From Takakia lepidozioides (lineage: Eukaryota; Streptophyta; Takakiopsida; Takakiales; Takakiaceae): 64,000 bases of DNA. Shown piece by piece: positions 35,837-47,549 of this stretch (the stretch's first letter is position 1; each line of letters starts with the position of its first letter). Position numbers and translations under genes: made by a program. The notes beneath the pieces are model-generated. The model was not told where the DNA came from. It saw only the letters and a program-made list of their open reading frames with translations, and did not search any database. Location: NCBI GenBank assembly GCA_030704615.1, contig CM060733.1, forward strand, positions 7,378,001-7,442,000, read 5' to 3'.

Positions 35837-37144
35837 GAGGGTAGCTACCGTGTGAACAGCTCACGCTTTAAGTGGTAAATGTGAGCAGCCCTTAAGCGTG
35901 AGCAGATTAGTGAATGGGAGCCTACAACTGAGGGAAGAAGATGGTCTATTGTCGTGGATAAAAACTACAGTGTACGGACGCAATCTCCACCCCATCCGAC
36001 GGAAGAATCCTTGTTGGGTGACGACCATATAGTACGAATGTGGGATGAAAAGCTGCCGGAGGAATGGTTTTGAGATGAATGAAAAAAGGAATGGATGAAT
36101 GTCGGATGACTTTTGGATTAAAAAAATAAGCGACGTGAATGAACCATGGTGCGTGTGCAGGTGCTCGGGATTAAGGTGTCGTCAACGACATCTTAATTCC
36201 CAGTACGAGTTGGCACATCACAACTTACGGAAAAACCAAAATCCCCGAAAAAATTCTCCCAAAAATATTAACCAAAAAAATTTCAACCCAAAATACTTTC
36301 AAGGCGAAGAAGCCTTGGCGGTAAGGCGGTGTGTGTGCAGGTGGTGGGGATTAAGGTATCGTCAACGACATCTTAATTCCCAACAAGTTTAAATAATAAT
36401 TTAAAAAAAATCCGTTGTTTTTTTTTTCCCCGAATGTGCCAGATTAAGGTGTCGTCAACGACATCTTAATTCCCAGTACGAGTTGGCACATGACAATTCA
36501 TGGAAAAACCAAAAAACCCAAAACAATTCACCCAAAAATTTCAACCCAAAACAATCTGATGGCGAACAGCCTTGGCGGTAAGGCGGTGTGTGTGTGCAGG
36601 TGCTGGGGATTAAGGTGTCGTCAACGACATCTTAATACCCAGAACGTGTTTTGAAATGTTTATTTATAAAGCACGAGTTCACCTCTCTGCCTTTCTTTAG
36701 ATCTGGGTATGAGCCTCTCTCTCAACCTTGGATACTTGGAAAAATGACAAGTAACCCTCCTCAATCCACAAAGCAATGTGGATTCAGTGTTGGCAATATA
36801 CACTGCACTTTCACAATTGATTTGCAAGCAAGACTAGCATGGTTTAAAGGATTTCGGAGCTCGGGGGATTTCAGAGCTACTACTACAAAACAACTTTGTA
36901 TTATTTCATTTATTTCATTCATCCATGTCTCATTCATCATACAAACATTCATCTGCCATTCATCCCTCAGTCATCCCAGCAGCATCCATAACCGAGCTTG
37001 TAATACTGGCCACTCTGTGTAGTAATAGGTCTTCTAAGTCGAGTAGGCGCCTGCGGTTATAGGTGGGCATATCCTAAAGCGTGAGCAGATTTCTGCTCAC
37101 GGATTTTTCTGCTCGTGGGATCTGCTCACAGAATAACATCCCCC
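35837..37144. mobile_element. Non-autonomous Mutator-like TIR element
   Basis: A 1,308-bp insertion flanked by GTGGATCCG (35,828-35,836) and GTGGATCTG (37,145-37,153), a 9-bp target duplication with one change. The left end GAGGGTAGCTACCGTGTGAA matches, imperfectly over about 25 bp, the reverse complement of the right end (GGGGATGTTATTCTGTGAGC). Subterminal GTGAGCAGAT and CTCACGCTTTA motifs repeat on both sides. A 9-bp duplication suits Mutator-like elements. No transposase is encoded. Confidence 0.6.
36170..36636. repeat. Four copies of a 28-bp palindrome
   Basis: ATTAAGGTGTCGTCAACGAC followed by ATCTTAAT occurs at 36,170-36,197, 36,350-36,377, 36,443-36,470 and 36,609-36,636, each with at most one or two changes. 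The arms ATTAAGxTGTCGT and ACGACAxCTTAAT are complementary around a CA centre. Three copies are preceded by GTGTGCAGGTG-like sequence, so a larger unit was repeated. Confidence 0.8.
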
Positions 37145-38080
37145 GTGGATCTGAAAGAGATCTAGTACTGCTTGGGGGTATCGGTATCTCGTGTTCGACA
37201 AGATCGAGCGATTTACCTGATCCAGTGTAGGTATCTTGAAGATATCTTAAGGCGCTTTGGTATGGCTGAAAGTGTGCCGGTAAATACCCCGTTTCACAAA
37301 CTCTAAAAGGAGATGAGTCCTAAGAGTGCTGCAGACTTGGAGACAATGATAGATGTTCCCTATCAGAGTGTTGTACGAAGTCGCATGTATGCAATGGTCT
37401 ATACCAGGCCAGATATTGCATAAGCAGTGGGGGTTGTAAGCCAATTTGTGGCTAACCCTGGGCAACTCCATTGGGTTGCGGTAAAGCGGATTTTTCGTTA
37501 TCTGAGAGGCACACTGGACCATGGTTTGTGCTTGAGAAAGAACAATGATAATGTTCAGTTGGGGGGTTCATATGGTATCTCAGATAATGCTTGCAAAAGC
37601 ATAGAGCTATACGGCTATGTGATGCAGATTGGGCTGGTAATGTTGATGACCGTCATTCTACATCTGGCTATGTTTTTATGCTAGCAAATGGAGCTGTTAG
37701 CTGGAGCAGCAAGAAGCAATCTACAATTGCTATGTCATCAACTAAGACGGAATATATGGCTATATCTGAAGCTACAAGGCAATCATTATGATTATCATCA
37801 TTTCTCTCAAGTATTGGTCGTCCACATAGGGTTACCATGGTTATATATGATGACAACCAAGGGTGTATTGCTCTCTCGAAGAATCCAATGTTTCATGCTC
37901 GCACAAAGCATATTGAGATTCGTCATCATCTGGTACGAGAGAAGACTGAAGCTGGAGTTGTCAAGCTGGTATATATTGCAACACCAACAACATGGTTGTA
38001 AACATACTGACAAAAGGGCTTAGTGCCGAAAAACATGAACGTTTTTGAGGCTTGATGGGAGTAGGTAAGTGTTTAACTTG
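37145..38080 (+). pseudogene. Copia RT end and RNase H
   Basis: It resumes with VSVSRVRQDRAIYLIQCRYL and ILRRFGMAES, then VVRSRMYAMVYTRPDIA, FRYLRGTLDHGLCL, CDADWAGNVDDRHSTSGYVF, SWSSKKQSTIAMSSTKTEYM, DDNQGCIALSKNPMFHARTK and HIEIRHHLVREK. This is the complete copia RNase H series. Stops at 37,421 and 37,788 and frame changes break it. Confidence 0.85.
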
Positions 38081-38100
38081 GTAACTCGTTTGAGTGGGGG

Positions 38101-38495
38101 TGTTGGAAATCAACTCCTTACCAAGTTACTACTACTCAGAGTTACAGTGATGACAAGTCAGGCTTCCATAATAGCAGTGCTAACAAGTCAGGCTTCCATA
38201 ATAGCAGTGCTAACAAGTCATAGTTAACAATAGAGATAAGCCTCAGTTAGCTAAAAGATAGCTAAAGTTAGCTTCAGTTATTAGTGACTCAAGTCATTGT
38301 ACCAGAATAGCAAGTGGAGATAACTTAAGTAAAAGCATGGAGTTATGCTATAGTTATCTCAGCTATTCTTGGATTAGACTTTGAGTATAAATAGGGAGAG
38401 CTCGGAGGTGGACACAGCTTGTTGTGGTATGGTTGGGTGGAGAGTTCTTAGTAATCAATTCATCTTTTATCTCTATTCTCTGTCGAATTCCAACA
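38101..38495 (+). repeat. 3' LTR of the copia element
   Basis: 395 bp with inverted ends TGTTGGAA...TTCCAACA, directly after GAGTGGGGG. It contains three tandem AACAAGTCAGGCTTCCATAA-type units (38,150-38,220) and repeated GTTAGCT motifs. A TATAAATAG box lies at about 38,386-38,394. Confidence 0.8.
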
Positions 38496-39417
38496 AGAAT
38501 AGAGAATGGGCTCCTTAAAAAGCATGTTCAATAGAGGGTCGAATGGCTATTTGAATGATAAAGAGTTTCTAAGCTATGAGTAGTGGTTAGTTCAGTTAGG
38601 AGCACCTCCTACCCAATAATAGCCAGCCCTACACTTCTTGCTGCTCATGACTCCATTGATTGGTAGAGGAGAAACCTCACTAGCTCTTAATCGTAGGATC
38701 CGATAGAATCTGAGCTGCCCAAAATTCACTTCACACGGTCAGGATGTATTCCTTCAATTATTTGATGTTTAAGGTTGGTTGATAAGGGGGATGTTGATTT
38801 AAGCCTCCCGTTATATATTAATAGTGTCTTTTAAATGCATTCTGGGGGGACCATGCATGGTGACGGAGTCATATTGATGAGTTCTCTATTGTTGTGGATT
38901 TCATATTTCAAGCGAAAAAACTTTCATGGAAGATGAAAATGGCCATGTATTGTAGCAACAATGAGCTTGATGAAAGTGATTATGGATGCTTTGATTCTCA
39001 CGGTTTCTACAACAAATTCTTAACAGACTTGCAAAAGATGATGAAGATTTAAATTATGCCATTTTAGAAGAGATCAGAGGTTGTCGTGATCATGGTTGTG
39101 ATTACAGTACTAAACTTTGAGTTAATAGAGGGCTCATGTTAATGACTGCGTAGGGAGGATCGATAAATATGGGTGTATGTGTATATATGTGCAAAATCCT
39201 ACGGGCATTAAACAACTCAAATTAAAGATAAGTCTAGATGCACGCGGAGATTTCTAAAGTGGTTAGTATCATGTACTGCTATAGAGGTGGTTACCATATC
39301 ATTTTGATGATATGGTGAGTCTTTCTACATCCTCAACTCTTTCTATTGAACCAAAGTTCATTCTTAGGCATCAGAAACAACCACCATCTATCACACTTTT
39401 CGCTGCAAGCCAAGAAA
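38496..39417. other. Upstream region of the NHL gene
   Basis: About 0.9 kb without a recognised gene. It contains TATATATGT at about 39,181. No upstream exon could be supported. Confidence 0.4.
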
Positions 39418-40548
39418 ATGTCGCTGACCTTAGAAGACGTGTTGATCTTGGCAGAGGTAGCAGGAAGAGAGATTTCACAACATGTACACACAAGCCATCG
39501 TACACCTCAAGTGCATGCAAACCAGTCTATACAACAAGTACATACAAACTATCCTGCGGTCCAAGTGCAGACTGCAACAGTAACAAATCAACTTACACAT
39601 CAAGTGCAAACAAACCATCCTCCACATCAAGTGAATACTAACTTGCAACAAAGTCTTTCTACACACCAAGGGCAACAAGTCATAAACCATCCTACTCAAG
39701 CAGAAACACATAATCTTCCAGTACAAGTGCCTACACACCATCCTACACACTCATTGACGACAAATCATGGAAGACTGGTTGGCGAGCTCTCTGCTTTCTC
39801 CACTCCACCACTAGAGCAGCAGCAACTAACACACAACACTAAAGGGGGTTCTATTCCTACACTTGTCAATTATTTTCACTCTCAACTCTACTACAAGAAA
39901 TGTATGTGTTGCCTAATATCATGGTTTTGTATCCTCTTTGTGATAATACTATTGATTATGGGCACAGTTGTTTTGATTGTTTGGCTAGTACTTCGACCCA
40001 AGTTCCCTCATTATGACATACAATATGTCCAGGTTTCAGCTTTACACATCGATCCAAAATCCGATAAGCATAATCCTGTGGTGAATGCAGACATATTTTT
40101 TGCTTTGCAAGCTCGAAACCCTAACAAAAAAATTGGAATACACTATGATGCCATCCATATTTCCGCTTCTCATAGTGGTGACTGTTTTGGACAAAGCCAA
40201 GTGCCATCTTTTTATCAAGGCCACCGCAACACCACGTTGATGAAAGCAGAAGTGAAGGCAAAGAGCATTACAGTTCCTCAGGACATGGGAAGGTCCTTGC
40301 AAGCAGCAATCAACAGTAATAATGTTCCATTGTATATCCGTATGGATGTGAGAGTGCGTATACAAATTGGGAAATACAGATCTTTCCCTTTATGGCTACA
40401 CGAGTCGTGTGATTTGAAAGTAACCCCCCCTTCGGAAAGACAGGGTGGAAGATTGTTGTCTCACAAATGCGGAAGATTGATTATCTCTAGTATAAGGTGG
40501 CATAGAAAAAATGATAAACTTCCTCTAGTATTCAAAGTTATTTATTGA
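39418..40548 (+). CDS. NDR1/HIN1-like (NHL) LEA-2 membrane protein, 376 aa
   Basis: A single open exon from the ATG at 39,418 to TGA. Residues 1-160 form a hydrophilic, presumably cytosolic tail rich in His, Gln and Thr, with loose repeats such as HQVQTNHPPHQVNTN. A cluster of Cys then leads into one membrane segment at about 165-192 (ILFVIILLIMGTVVLIVW), followed by VLRPKFPHYDIQYVQVSAL, the family junction. The outer LEA-2 domain has ARNPNKKIGIHYD at about 232-244 and FYQGHRNTTLMKAEV, as in NHL proteins of plasma membrane and defence responses. The C-terminus is longer than usual by a basic tail. Frame and motifs are undamaged. Confidence 0.85.
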   Translation: MSLTLEDVLILAEVAGREISQHVHTSHRTPQVHANQSIQQVHTNYPAVQVQTATVTNQLTHQVQTNHPPHQVNTNLQQSLSTHQGQQVINHPTQAETHNLPVQVPTHHPTHSLTTNHGRLVGELSAFSTPPLEQQQLTHNTKGGSIPTLVNYFHSQLYYKKCMCCLISWFCILFVIILLIMGTVVLIVWLVLRPKFPHYDIQYVQVSALHIDPKSDKHNPVVNADIFFALQARNPNKKIGIHYDAIHISASHSGDCFGQSQVPSFYQGHRNTTLMKAEVKAKSITVPQDMGRSLQAAINSNNVPLYIRMDVRVRIQIGKYRSFPLWLHESCDLKVTPPSERQGGRLLSHKCGRLIISSIRWHRKNDKLPLVFKVIY

Positions 40549-41486
40549 TCCGATTCTGTTATAGTGTATATGTTGATCAACATTCAACTTTAAGCTCTTA
40601 ATTGTTTTGTGACTCATAAAGCTCTAATTAAATATGACTCTTTGTCTCATTTTATAATCATGTTGAAGCTCTCTCATAAGCTTTTAATAATGATGTGATG
40701 GCAAGTTAGGCGAAGGAACTTTGACGTATGCAAGGTCAAGAGTTTCTAACATATATCGATGGAATTATTCCAGTTATCCGCATTGATGGCTTGGAGACAT
40801 GCTTGTAAGCAAATTATAAATTATCTTTGACGTATTTATCCATTCACACACATTCATGAAGTTTTTATCAGAAATCTTCTTGTACCACAAGACATTTCAA
40901 TTTTGAATCATTGTGTACAAATCAATCTAGATCTGCATTATCCTTCCTACAGGTTGTTGCACCTAGCTAATAGACCTTCTTGCAACTTCAAACTTTTTCT
41001 TTTGTTAAAGGTCTCCAAATCTGACTATAAGCATCTGTAGGAATTTCCAAATTTTTGTAAACCCTACAATAGATAAATTAGTGCTAATGAAATCTTTCCT
41101 TCATTTTAAGCGGGATCGTTGGGTAATAATCTCCACATGCCTAGTCAACCAATTCAACCATTTTCCCTATCTAGAGACTCATGTCCAACTTTGAACACTA
41201 GTTCTAGAGGGATAGTTTGTTGTAACTACCTACTATCTTTTCATGGTCTTCTCTAACCTTTTCAAATCCACTCTTAAAACAGACATTATTTTTTAATTTA
41301 TTTTTAATTTTTTATATTTTCATTATATCGCATAGTGGGACTCAAGCTACTTTTCATTTACATGAAATGTACCTTTTAGTAAAGCAAATCCATTGTTTTT
41401 ATTTTGTTTCCATGCATTCATGTACTTTGGCAAAAATCAGTTTTTTGAGGCTCACAATAATATATAGAAGTAAAAACTTTCACTTT
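40549..41486. other. 3' flank of the NHL gene
   Basis: AT-rich sequence with no supported gene, ending at the truncated LTR of the second chromovirus copy. Confidence 0.4.
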
Positions 41487-41693
41487 TTTGAAAGGTTTCT
41501 TGATGGAGAAGTTGCTTCCAAAGGAAGCTTCCTGAGCAATTTCCCAAGTTACTCTCGGTAATTTGATAAACTCCCGGTAATTTGATAATTAATGGTAACT
41601 CATGATAGATCACGATAAATCATGGTAACTTCCAGTAACTTGGTAACTTATGGTATTTACTCCTGATAAGTTCACTAGGCTATGTCCGTGACA
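41487..41693 (-). repeat. Partial 3' LTR of the second chromovirus copy
   Basis: Begins TGTCACGGACATAG on the minus strand and matches the U3 part of the nested element, with TTACC repeats and AAGCTTCC motifs, but ends before the TATA region. Confidence 0.8.
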
Positions 41694-41748
41694 TCACCCC
41701 CTCCTCTAGCGCCGAGTTCCTCGAGGAGCGGTAAAATCTTGGACTTGC

Positions 41749-42150
41749 TTAGAGTTGGAGAAAATCCAAAATCCGACGAATGATACTTGCCAAGTATTCG
41801 GCTTTTCATTCTTGACTCAAATGATTTATAGGTCCCTACAACCATCGATAGTGTCCAACATCTTGAATTTGGGACCACGCAGTGATTTGAGTATTCTGAT
41901 TTTTGAAGTTACCTTCAAACATGATTTCATTGCCCTATGGGACCGAAGCCTCAACCTCCAACATGATTATCAGACTTCGAGTAGGCTCCACTTGCCATCG
42001 TACGGGGTCCAGACGAGGAAATTTGCGTCGCATTGGTGGCCCATCGTCTCGAGAGCGTCGGCGTGATGTTGAAGGTCGTGAGAGTCGGAACGGCTGATCT
42101 GGTAGTTGGCTAAGCGACAGCTCCAGTGTATCTGGTTTATATGACTTCAT
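41749..42150 (-). pseudogene. Extra ORF, second copy
   Basis: Homolog of 10,607-11,008 with start MKSYKPDTLELSLSQLPDQP, the same SRRRSRDDGPPMRR core and C-terminus RRILDFLQL. Stops after EVEASVP and twice later interrupt it. A TATA-like box lies at about 42,189-42,197. This copy supports the ORF as a constant part of the family. Confidence 0.7.
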
Positions 42151-42296
42151 GCTGCCAACACAAGATGCAAAAGTACTAGAAGTATAGCTATATATACTGA
42201 TGTATGGTGCTCTTCCCTCCTTTGCGTGTATCAGGTACACTGAATGTGGAGTTTTCACCTTGAACCTAACTTGGCTGACATCATCGTTGTGACGTC

Positions 42297-43830
42297 TTAT
42301 AAACGTGTAGCTCGAGGCTTAGCTGGATATCGTTGATGAAACTCTTGAATTTTGTCAGATGCATTGGCGAGGTTGGATGAAGGTTCCCACGTTTGTTCGC
42401 TGATGTCGTAGCGTTTCCAATGTACGAAATACTCAAGACGTTTATACTTGATGCGAGAGTCTAGGACTTTATTGACTTCATACTCGATTTTCTGATTGAC
42501 TTCGATTGGTGGAGGTGGTACGGAGACTCTCCCTGGAATATTCGATGGATGATACAACTCCAATAATGAGACATGAAAGACTGGATGGATGCGCATATTT
42601 CGTGGGAGTTCAAGCCGAAAACTGACCGGATTTATTTGTCGAATAATTTTGAATGGTCTTAGGCAATCCAACTTCCTTGATGGTCGCGAGGTTTGTATGT
42701 CTCATCGAAGAAGCCACATACGATCTCCGACCTTAAATTGGGGTTGAAGTTGTCGATATTGATCTGCATATTCATTGTATTGTTTTTGAGCTTCTGCTAG
42801 GTGTAATGTAAGCTCATTGTGAATCGTAACAAGATGAGTAGCAAGATTTTCTACAGTAGGGCTTCCAACAGTCTTCATGTGGAAAGGGTTGGCTCGAGGA
42901 TGATGACCATAATTGGAGAAAAATGGAGTTTGCTTGGTCGACGAATACATAGTGTTGTTGTAGGCAAACTCAGTCAATGGCAAAGGTCCGTCCAATTATC
43001 TTGGTGATAATTTACCGTACAGCGAAGATACTGCTCCAAAATCTGGTTTACGCGTTCGGTTTGACCATCAGTCTGTGGATGATTAGCTGTAGAGAGGTTG
43101 ATCTTAATATCCAATATGTGAAATAATCCCCTTCAGAAACTTGATATGAACTGTGGTCCTCGATCAGATACGATATCATTCGGGAGTCCATGAATGTGGT
43201 AGATATTATTGAGGAAGAGTCTTGCAGTTTCCTCGTCTGTAATCGTCTTATTACATGGAATAAAATGTGTCATCTTCGTAAAACGATCCACAATAACAAG
43301 GATTGAGTCGGTGGTCTTGGAAATTGGAAAGTCTGTAATAAAGTCCATAGACACGGACGACCATGGACCCTTGGGAATAGGTAATGGTTGAATAAGGCCG
43401 TAAGGTCAATGTCGTGGTCTCTTCACCCTAGCACACGTATCACAAAATTTTATAAAAATTTTCACGAGTTTCCACATCTGCGGCCACCAATAGTCCCTGG
43501 ATATCAATTCCATTGTTTTGTTGAAGCCGAAATGTCCTGCAGCCGAAATGTCATGACATATTTGAAGAATTCAAAGTCGTGTAGGTCCTGGAGGTACATA
43601 GAGAAGTCTCTTGAAATAAAATAAGTCATCTTTGAATTCGAAGTCGTTTGTAACATCTGGGTTGTCTCGAGGTCGATTTAGTTGACTTCGTAGAGTCGTA
43701 GCAAATTGGTCGCTCTTCAGTGCTTCGTGAATCTCTTTTATGATCTCTGCATCGTCATAGGTGGACATAGATAACATATTCAATTGAAGATTTGCTGGTT
43801 TCAAAATGATGGATTTCTATTGGTCGAAAG
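42297..43830 (-). pseudogene. Integrase and chromodomain, second copy
   Basis: It shows [29 protein letters not shown] and [12 protein letters not shown], which keeps the catalytic Glu, then [37 protein letters not shown] and a chromodomain (EYEVNKVLDSRIKYKR, YFVHWKRYDISEQTWEPSS) without an internal stop. The zinc-binding region is degraded, and frames change at 42,690 and 43,380. Confidence 0.85.
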
Positions 43831-43929
43831 CTGTTTTTATTTTATTTTTCGGCGCAACATACGATCGTCGAGAAAGAGCATCGGGTTTCCCTCAAAGATT
43901 CCGAGGCGATAGGTAATAACAACATCAAA

Positions 43930-44245
43930 CCTTACTAGTGACATACCCTATCTTTCTTGACGTCGATTTAAAACACGAGCACTCATAAAATATTCAAGGT
44001 TTTTGTGATCGGTGTAGACCATTACCTGATGTTTAGCTCCTTCCAATACATGACGCCACTCCTTAAAAGCATCGATGATTGCTAGAAATTTTTTGTCATG
44101 GATTTCATAATTGATCTCTGCAGCGGAAAATTTGCGAGAACGAAAACCAACAGAGTAAAGTCGGTCATTGGTACCGTATTGAGAGAGTATAGCGCCAAGT
44201 GTAAAGTCCGATGCATCTGCTTCCAAAAAGAATGGTTTAGTTAGG
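43930..44245 (-). pseudogene. RNase H fragment, second copy
   Basis: It reads KPFFLEADASDFTLGAILSQ, RKFSAAEINYEIHDKKFLAI and VYTDHKNLEYFMSARVLN. The frame is cut upstream by the LTR starting at 44,246. Confidence 0.85.
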
Positions 44246-44682
44246 TGTAACAAGGTAGAATCTAGAAGGTTCTAGATGGAGGAGGAAAGTTCCCTAGAAG
44301 TTTCCAGAATAATTAGGAATGATCCTAAGAAGTTTGACTTAAGGAAGTTTGACTTAAGGCTCTCAAGTCAAACCTCTAAGATATTCATATTATGGAGAGT
44401 AGGTCAAATCTTTGATAAAGTCATATTGTAAAGAATATGTCAAACCTAAGAAAGTTGACTTTAGCAAGTATCTTTGATAAAGTCGTATTGTGGAGAATAT
44501 GTCAAACCTAGGAAGGTTGACTTTAGGAAGCTTTGACTTGAGGCTATCAAGTCAAACCTTTAAAATAATCATATTGTGAAGGGTATATAAACCTGCGATG
44601 AAAACCTAGAAGGCATCGAGTTGTTTTGGGAAAAAATTGAGAAGTACTTCTATTCTAGTTTGTGTAGATCCTGGGTGTTACA
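44246..44682 (+). repeat. 5' LTR of the third gypsy element
   Basis: 437 bp with ends TGTAACA...TGTTACA. The middle has repeated GTCAAACCT and TTGACTT(A/T)AGG units (about 44,330-44,560). Followed by A and then the PBS. Confidence 0.75.
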
Positions 44683-44683
44683 A

Positions 44684-44695
44684 TGGTATCAGAGC
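44684..44695 (+). other. Primer-binding site for initiator tRNA-Met
   Basis: TGGTATCAGAGC, the complement of the plant initiator methionine tRNA 3' end, one base after the LTR. It contrasts with the self-complementary site at 5,912. Confidence 0.85.
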
Positions 44696-45328
44696 CTAGT
44701 CTTTCTTAAAGTTGGGAGTGAATACCTTCTTTAGGAGGATTCGATTAAGATGTTTTTTTTTTTAGAGATTTTTGTTGTTAATATTTTTAAGTGTTGAATA
44801 GATAGTAGTGATGGTGCGTTATAACGATAGTATAAAAATATAATGGACTTAAATCAACTGTGATTTTCCTTCGGAGTGTGAGTTTAAAATTATATGTCGT
44901 CGTAAAGCAGAAATTAGAGATATGATAGTACAAAGATTTGGAGAGGAACAATATCAAGAAGTGTTACAAAACCCACGACCTGTCGTCTTTCCTATAATTA
45001 GAAATTGGAAGATATACATATGTGTATATACATAGCTCATGGATCGAGGTAGACATTTTCCGCCTAATTTTCCACCGCCAAATGTATTTATTATCAATGT
45101 GCGCGCCATCGACAAACATCATCTTGTGAGATTTTTAGTTGCAGAATTTCGGGTAGAATTCATGAACCTTGTCATGAGTTCAAATGTCCCTTTTGTATTA
45201 CCAATAGTCATGTACGGGATGGTTTGGGATTGTACTATTTACATACTATATTAGGATAAGAAAATAGAGATAATATATATATTAATTTTAGAAGACAAAC
45301 ACCACGAATGAAGGAGTAGTGGAACAAG
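44696..45328. other. Leader between PBS and gag
   Basis: AT-rich leader. A 71-codon frame at 45,039-45,254 has no known similarity. Confidence 0.45.
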
Positions 45329-46411
45329 ATGGCGAATAATGAAGAAATGGTGGACAACGCACACACTACTAATCAAGCCAATAATCAGACGGTGTGGATA
45401 ATGGAGCGCTTACACGAATTGCAGAATGCTCTTGTCACGACCCAACAACAAAACAACGTGTTGATGGAGGAGCTCAAACAAGTGAGACAATCAACCGCCC
45501 CGGGACTGGTTGCTGATGTGTCGAATACGTTGCTGCAAAAGATGACCAAGACATGCAAGGTCGAGCCGTATAAAGGAAGTCGCGTCATGGGAGTGCTAGA
45601 AGGATGGATTTATCGAATGGAGGTACATCTGTCATATTTCCCTACATCAAGTGATTTGGACCACAAAATGTTCATACGATCTTTTCTACTCAACAATGCT
45701 TCAACATGGTTACAGACATGGGAGAGAAGACAGATTGCAAAAGGAGAACTTTTACTGTGGAGCACCTTGAAAGCGGGACTGCTCCAACAATTCAAGGCAG
45801 TAGATGCTGTTACAACTGCTCGAATGAAATTATGGAACTTGGAACAATGCAGGAGTGTGCAAAATGATATTGAAGATTTTTTGAATCTTCAGGTTCAAAT
45901 CGAAGACATGAGTCATGCAGAAGCTTTAGACAATTTCAAAAGAGGATTGAAGAAAAAAATTCAAGGAGAGGTAATTTTACGCAACCCGGTTGATGTCCAC
46001 GAAGTAATTTCATTGGCCTAAAATATTGAAGAGACGTTACCAAAATATGACGAAGGTATACACGTTCCATTGAACCAATACGGACCAACGCCTATGGAGC
46101 TTGGAAATCTTCGAAGACGGGATAACTTCCAATACTATCAAAGAAATAGGTCGGGAATCAGATATGTGGAAGATAACACACAGCGGCGAATGAAATTGAA
46201 TGACAAGGATGTGACCTCCTCAACATTCTCACGAACAGAAGGACAAAGGGAAACTAGACAATGTTACAACTGTGGAAAATATGGACATCTTGCAGCCAAC
46301 TGCCGAAATGGAAGGTACAATCGACAAACTTATCGAAGACCTCTTAACAGTTTAAGGAGAGAAGAAGATAATGAACATCACAATGAGCAGGAAAACGAGG
46401 ACAACCAGTAA
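45329..46411 (+). pseudogene. Gag of the third gypsy element
   Basis: The ATG at 45,329 opens a Gln/Asn-rich coiled-coil-like start, then capsid motifs (VEPYKGSRVMGVLEGWIYRM, NNASTWLQTWERRQ, EDFLNLQVQIEDMSHAEALD, FKRGLKKKIQGEV). A TAA at 46,019-46,021 breaks the frame once. It continues with NQYGPTPMELGN and a full CCHC knuckle CYNCGKYGHLAANC at about 46,261-46,302. Confidence 0.8.
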
Positions 46412-46489
46412 GTAGATCTCGCGGTCTTACTGGTTCTACAAAGAAGAGGAGAAGCGAGGGGCCCAACAAGGAGAAAAGACAAATCAATC

Positions 46490-47380
46490 ATGAATGATAT
46501 CTTTCGCCCATTCTTAGATAGATTTGTGATAGTCTTTTTAGATGATATTTTGATCTATAGTAACAGCCTTGTCGAGCATAGAAACCACCTCAAACAAGTA
46601 TTACAAGTTCTCCGTGAGAATCAGCTATATGCCAAAGCATCTAAATGTGAGTTTGGAAAACAAGAAGTAGATTATCTTGGGCATCGCGTGAGTAGGAAGG
46701 GGATTGAGGTAATGAGTGAGAAAATAGAAGCTATTCAGCAGTGGATAGCCCCTGAAGACATTACCCAATTAAGGAGTTTTCTTGGTCTTACTGGATTCTA
46801 CAGACGATTTGTACGAGCATTCTCAAAGATTGCCCAACCATTGACAAATCTTTTGGGCAAAGGAATTAGATGGAAGTGAGGTACAGAAGAGGAGTTAGCA
46901 TTTCAGGCCTTGAAGGATGCGTTGCTTCATGCCCCGATCTTGAAATGGTATGATCCGACAAGACTAATCAAACTCTCGGTAGATGCGTCAGGCTCAGCAG
47001 TGGGTGGGGTATTACAACAAGAATGGGACGACGGATGGCACCCAGTGACATATTTTTCTCGCAAATTGTTACCTACGGAACAAAATTACCATACAACCGA
47101 ACGAGAAGAATTGGCCATTGTTTTGGGTACAAAACATTGGAAGCATTATCTTGGAGACAAAGAGTTCATAGTGGAGACAGACCATAAACCGTTGGTGTAC
47201 TTGGAGACACAAAAAGATCTATCGAAGAGACAGATTCGTTGGGCGGAGTGGCGACAACAATTTAATATGAAGATCGTCTATGTGGAGGGAAAACGGCAAT
47301 TGGCGGATGTAATGACAAGGCTGCCGCGCATGAACACATTACGAAAATCAACATTCAACCCGATTGGTGGAACAAGATAG
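46490..47380 (+). pseudogene. RT end and RNase H of the third gypsy element
   Basis: It begins directly at [20 protein letters not shown] (catalytic FLDD), so the RT fingers and protease are deleted. A stop at 46,877 separates RT from RNase H (LIKLSVDASGSAVGGVLQQ, YHTTEREELAIVLGTKHWKH, VETDHKPLVYLETQKDLSK, YVEGKRQLADVMTRLPR). Confidence 0.85.
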
Positions 47381-47549
47381 CGACGGCTTCTAAAGATGAT
47401 TAGGAGATCGTGGACGCTAAAAAGAAGGGCAAAGTGACAGAAGTTCGAGGGTTGGTATTCAAGGAAGGTAAACTTTGGATCCCTGATGAACCTGCATTGA
47501 AGACAGAAGTCTTGTTTGAAGCTCATGATACGGCGATAGCATCCATGTT

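Larger units (their letters stand above)
33960..38495 (+). mobile_element. Ty1/copia retrotransposon, 5'-truncated, with 3' LTR
   Basis: The pol order is GAG-pre-integrase remnant, integrase, RT, RNase H, then a purine tract (GAGTGGGGG) and a 3' LTR starting at 38,101. Integrase before RT is the copia order. Gag and the 5' LTR are missing. A TIR insertion splits the end of RT. Many stops are present. Confidence 0.85.
41487..44245 (-). mobile_element. Second chromovirus copy, truncated
   Basis: This is the same family as 5,280-11,606 in opposite orientation. It comprises RNase H (44,245-43,930), integrase with chromodomain (to 42,300), the extra ORF, a purine tract and a partial 3' LTR (41,693-41,487). 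Upstream parts (gag to RT) are missing. The RNase H frame is cut at LTKPFFLEADAS, where the LTR of a third element starts. The LTR is cut at about 41,487. Confidence 0.85.

Noticed and set aside
39312-39641. Ser/Thr-rich frame overlapping the NHL start
   Set aside because: The frame ends after the repeat tract, and its repeats come from the same DNA repeats in the NHL frame.
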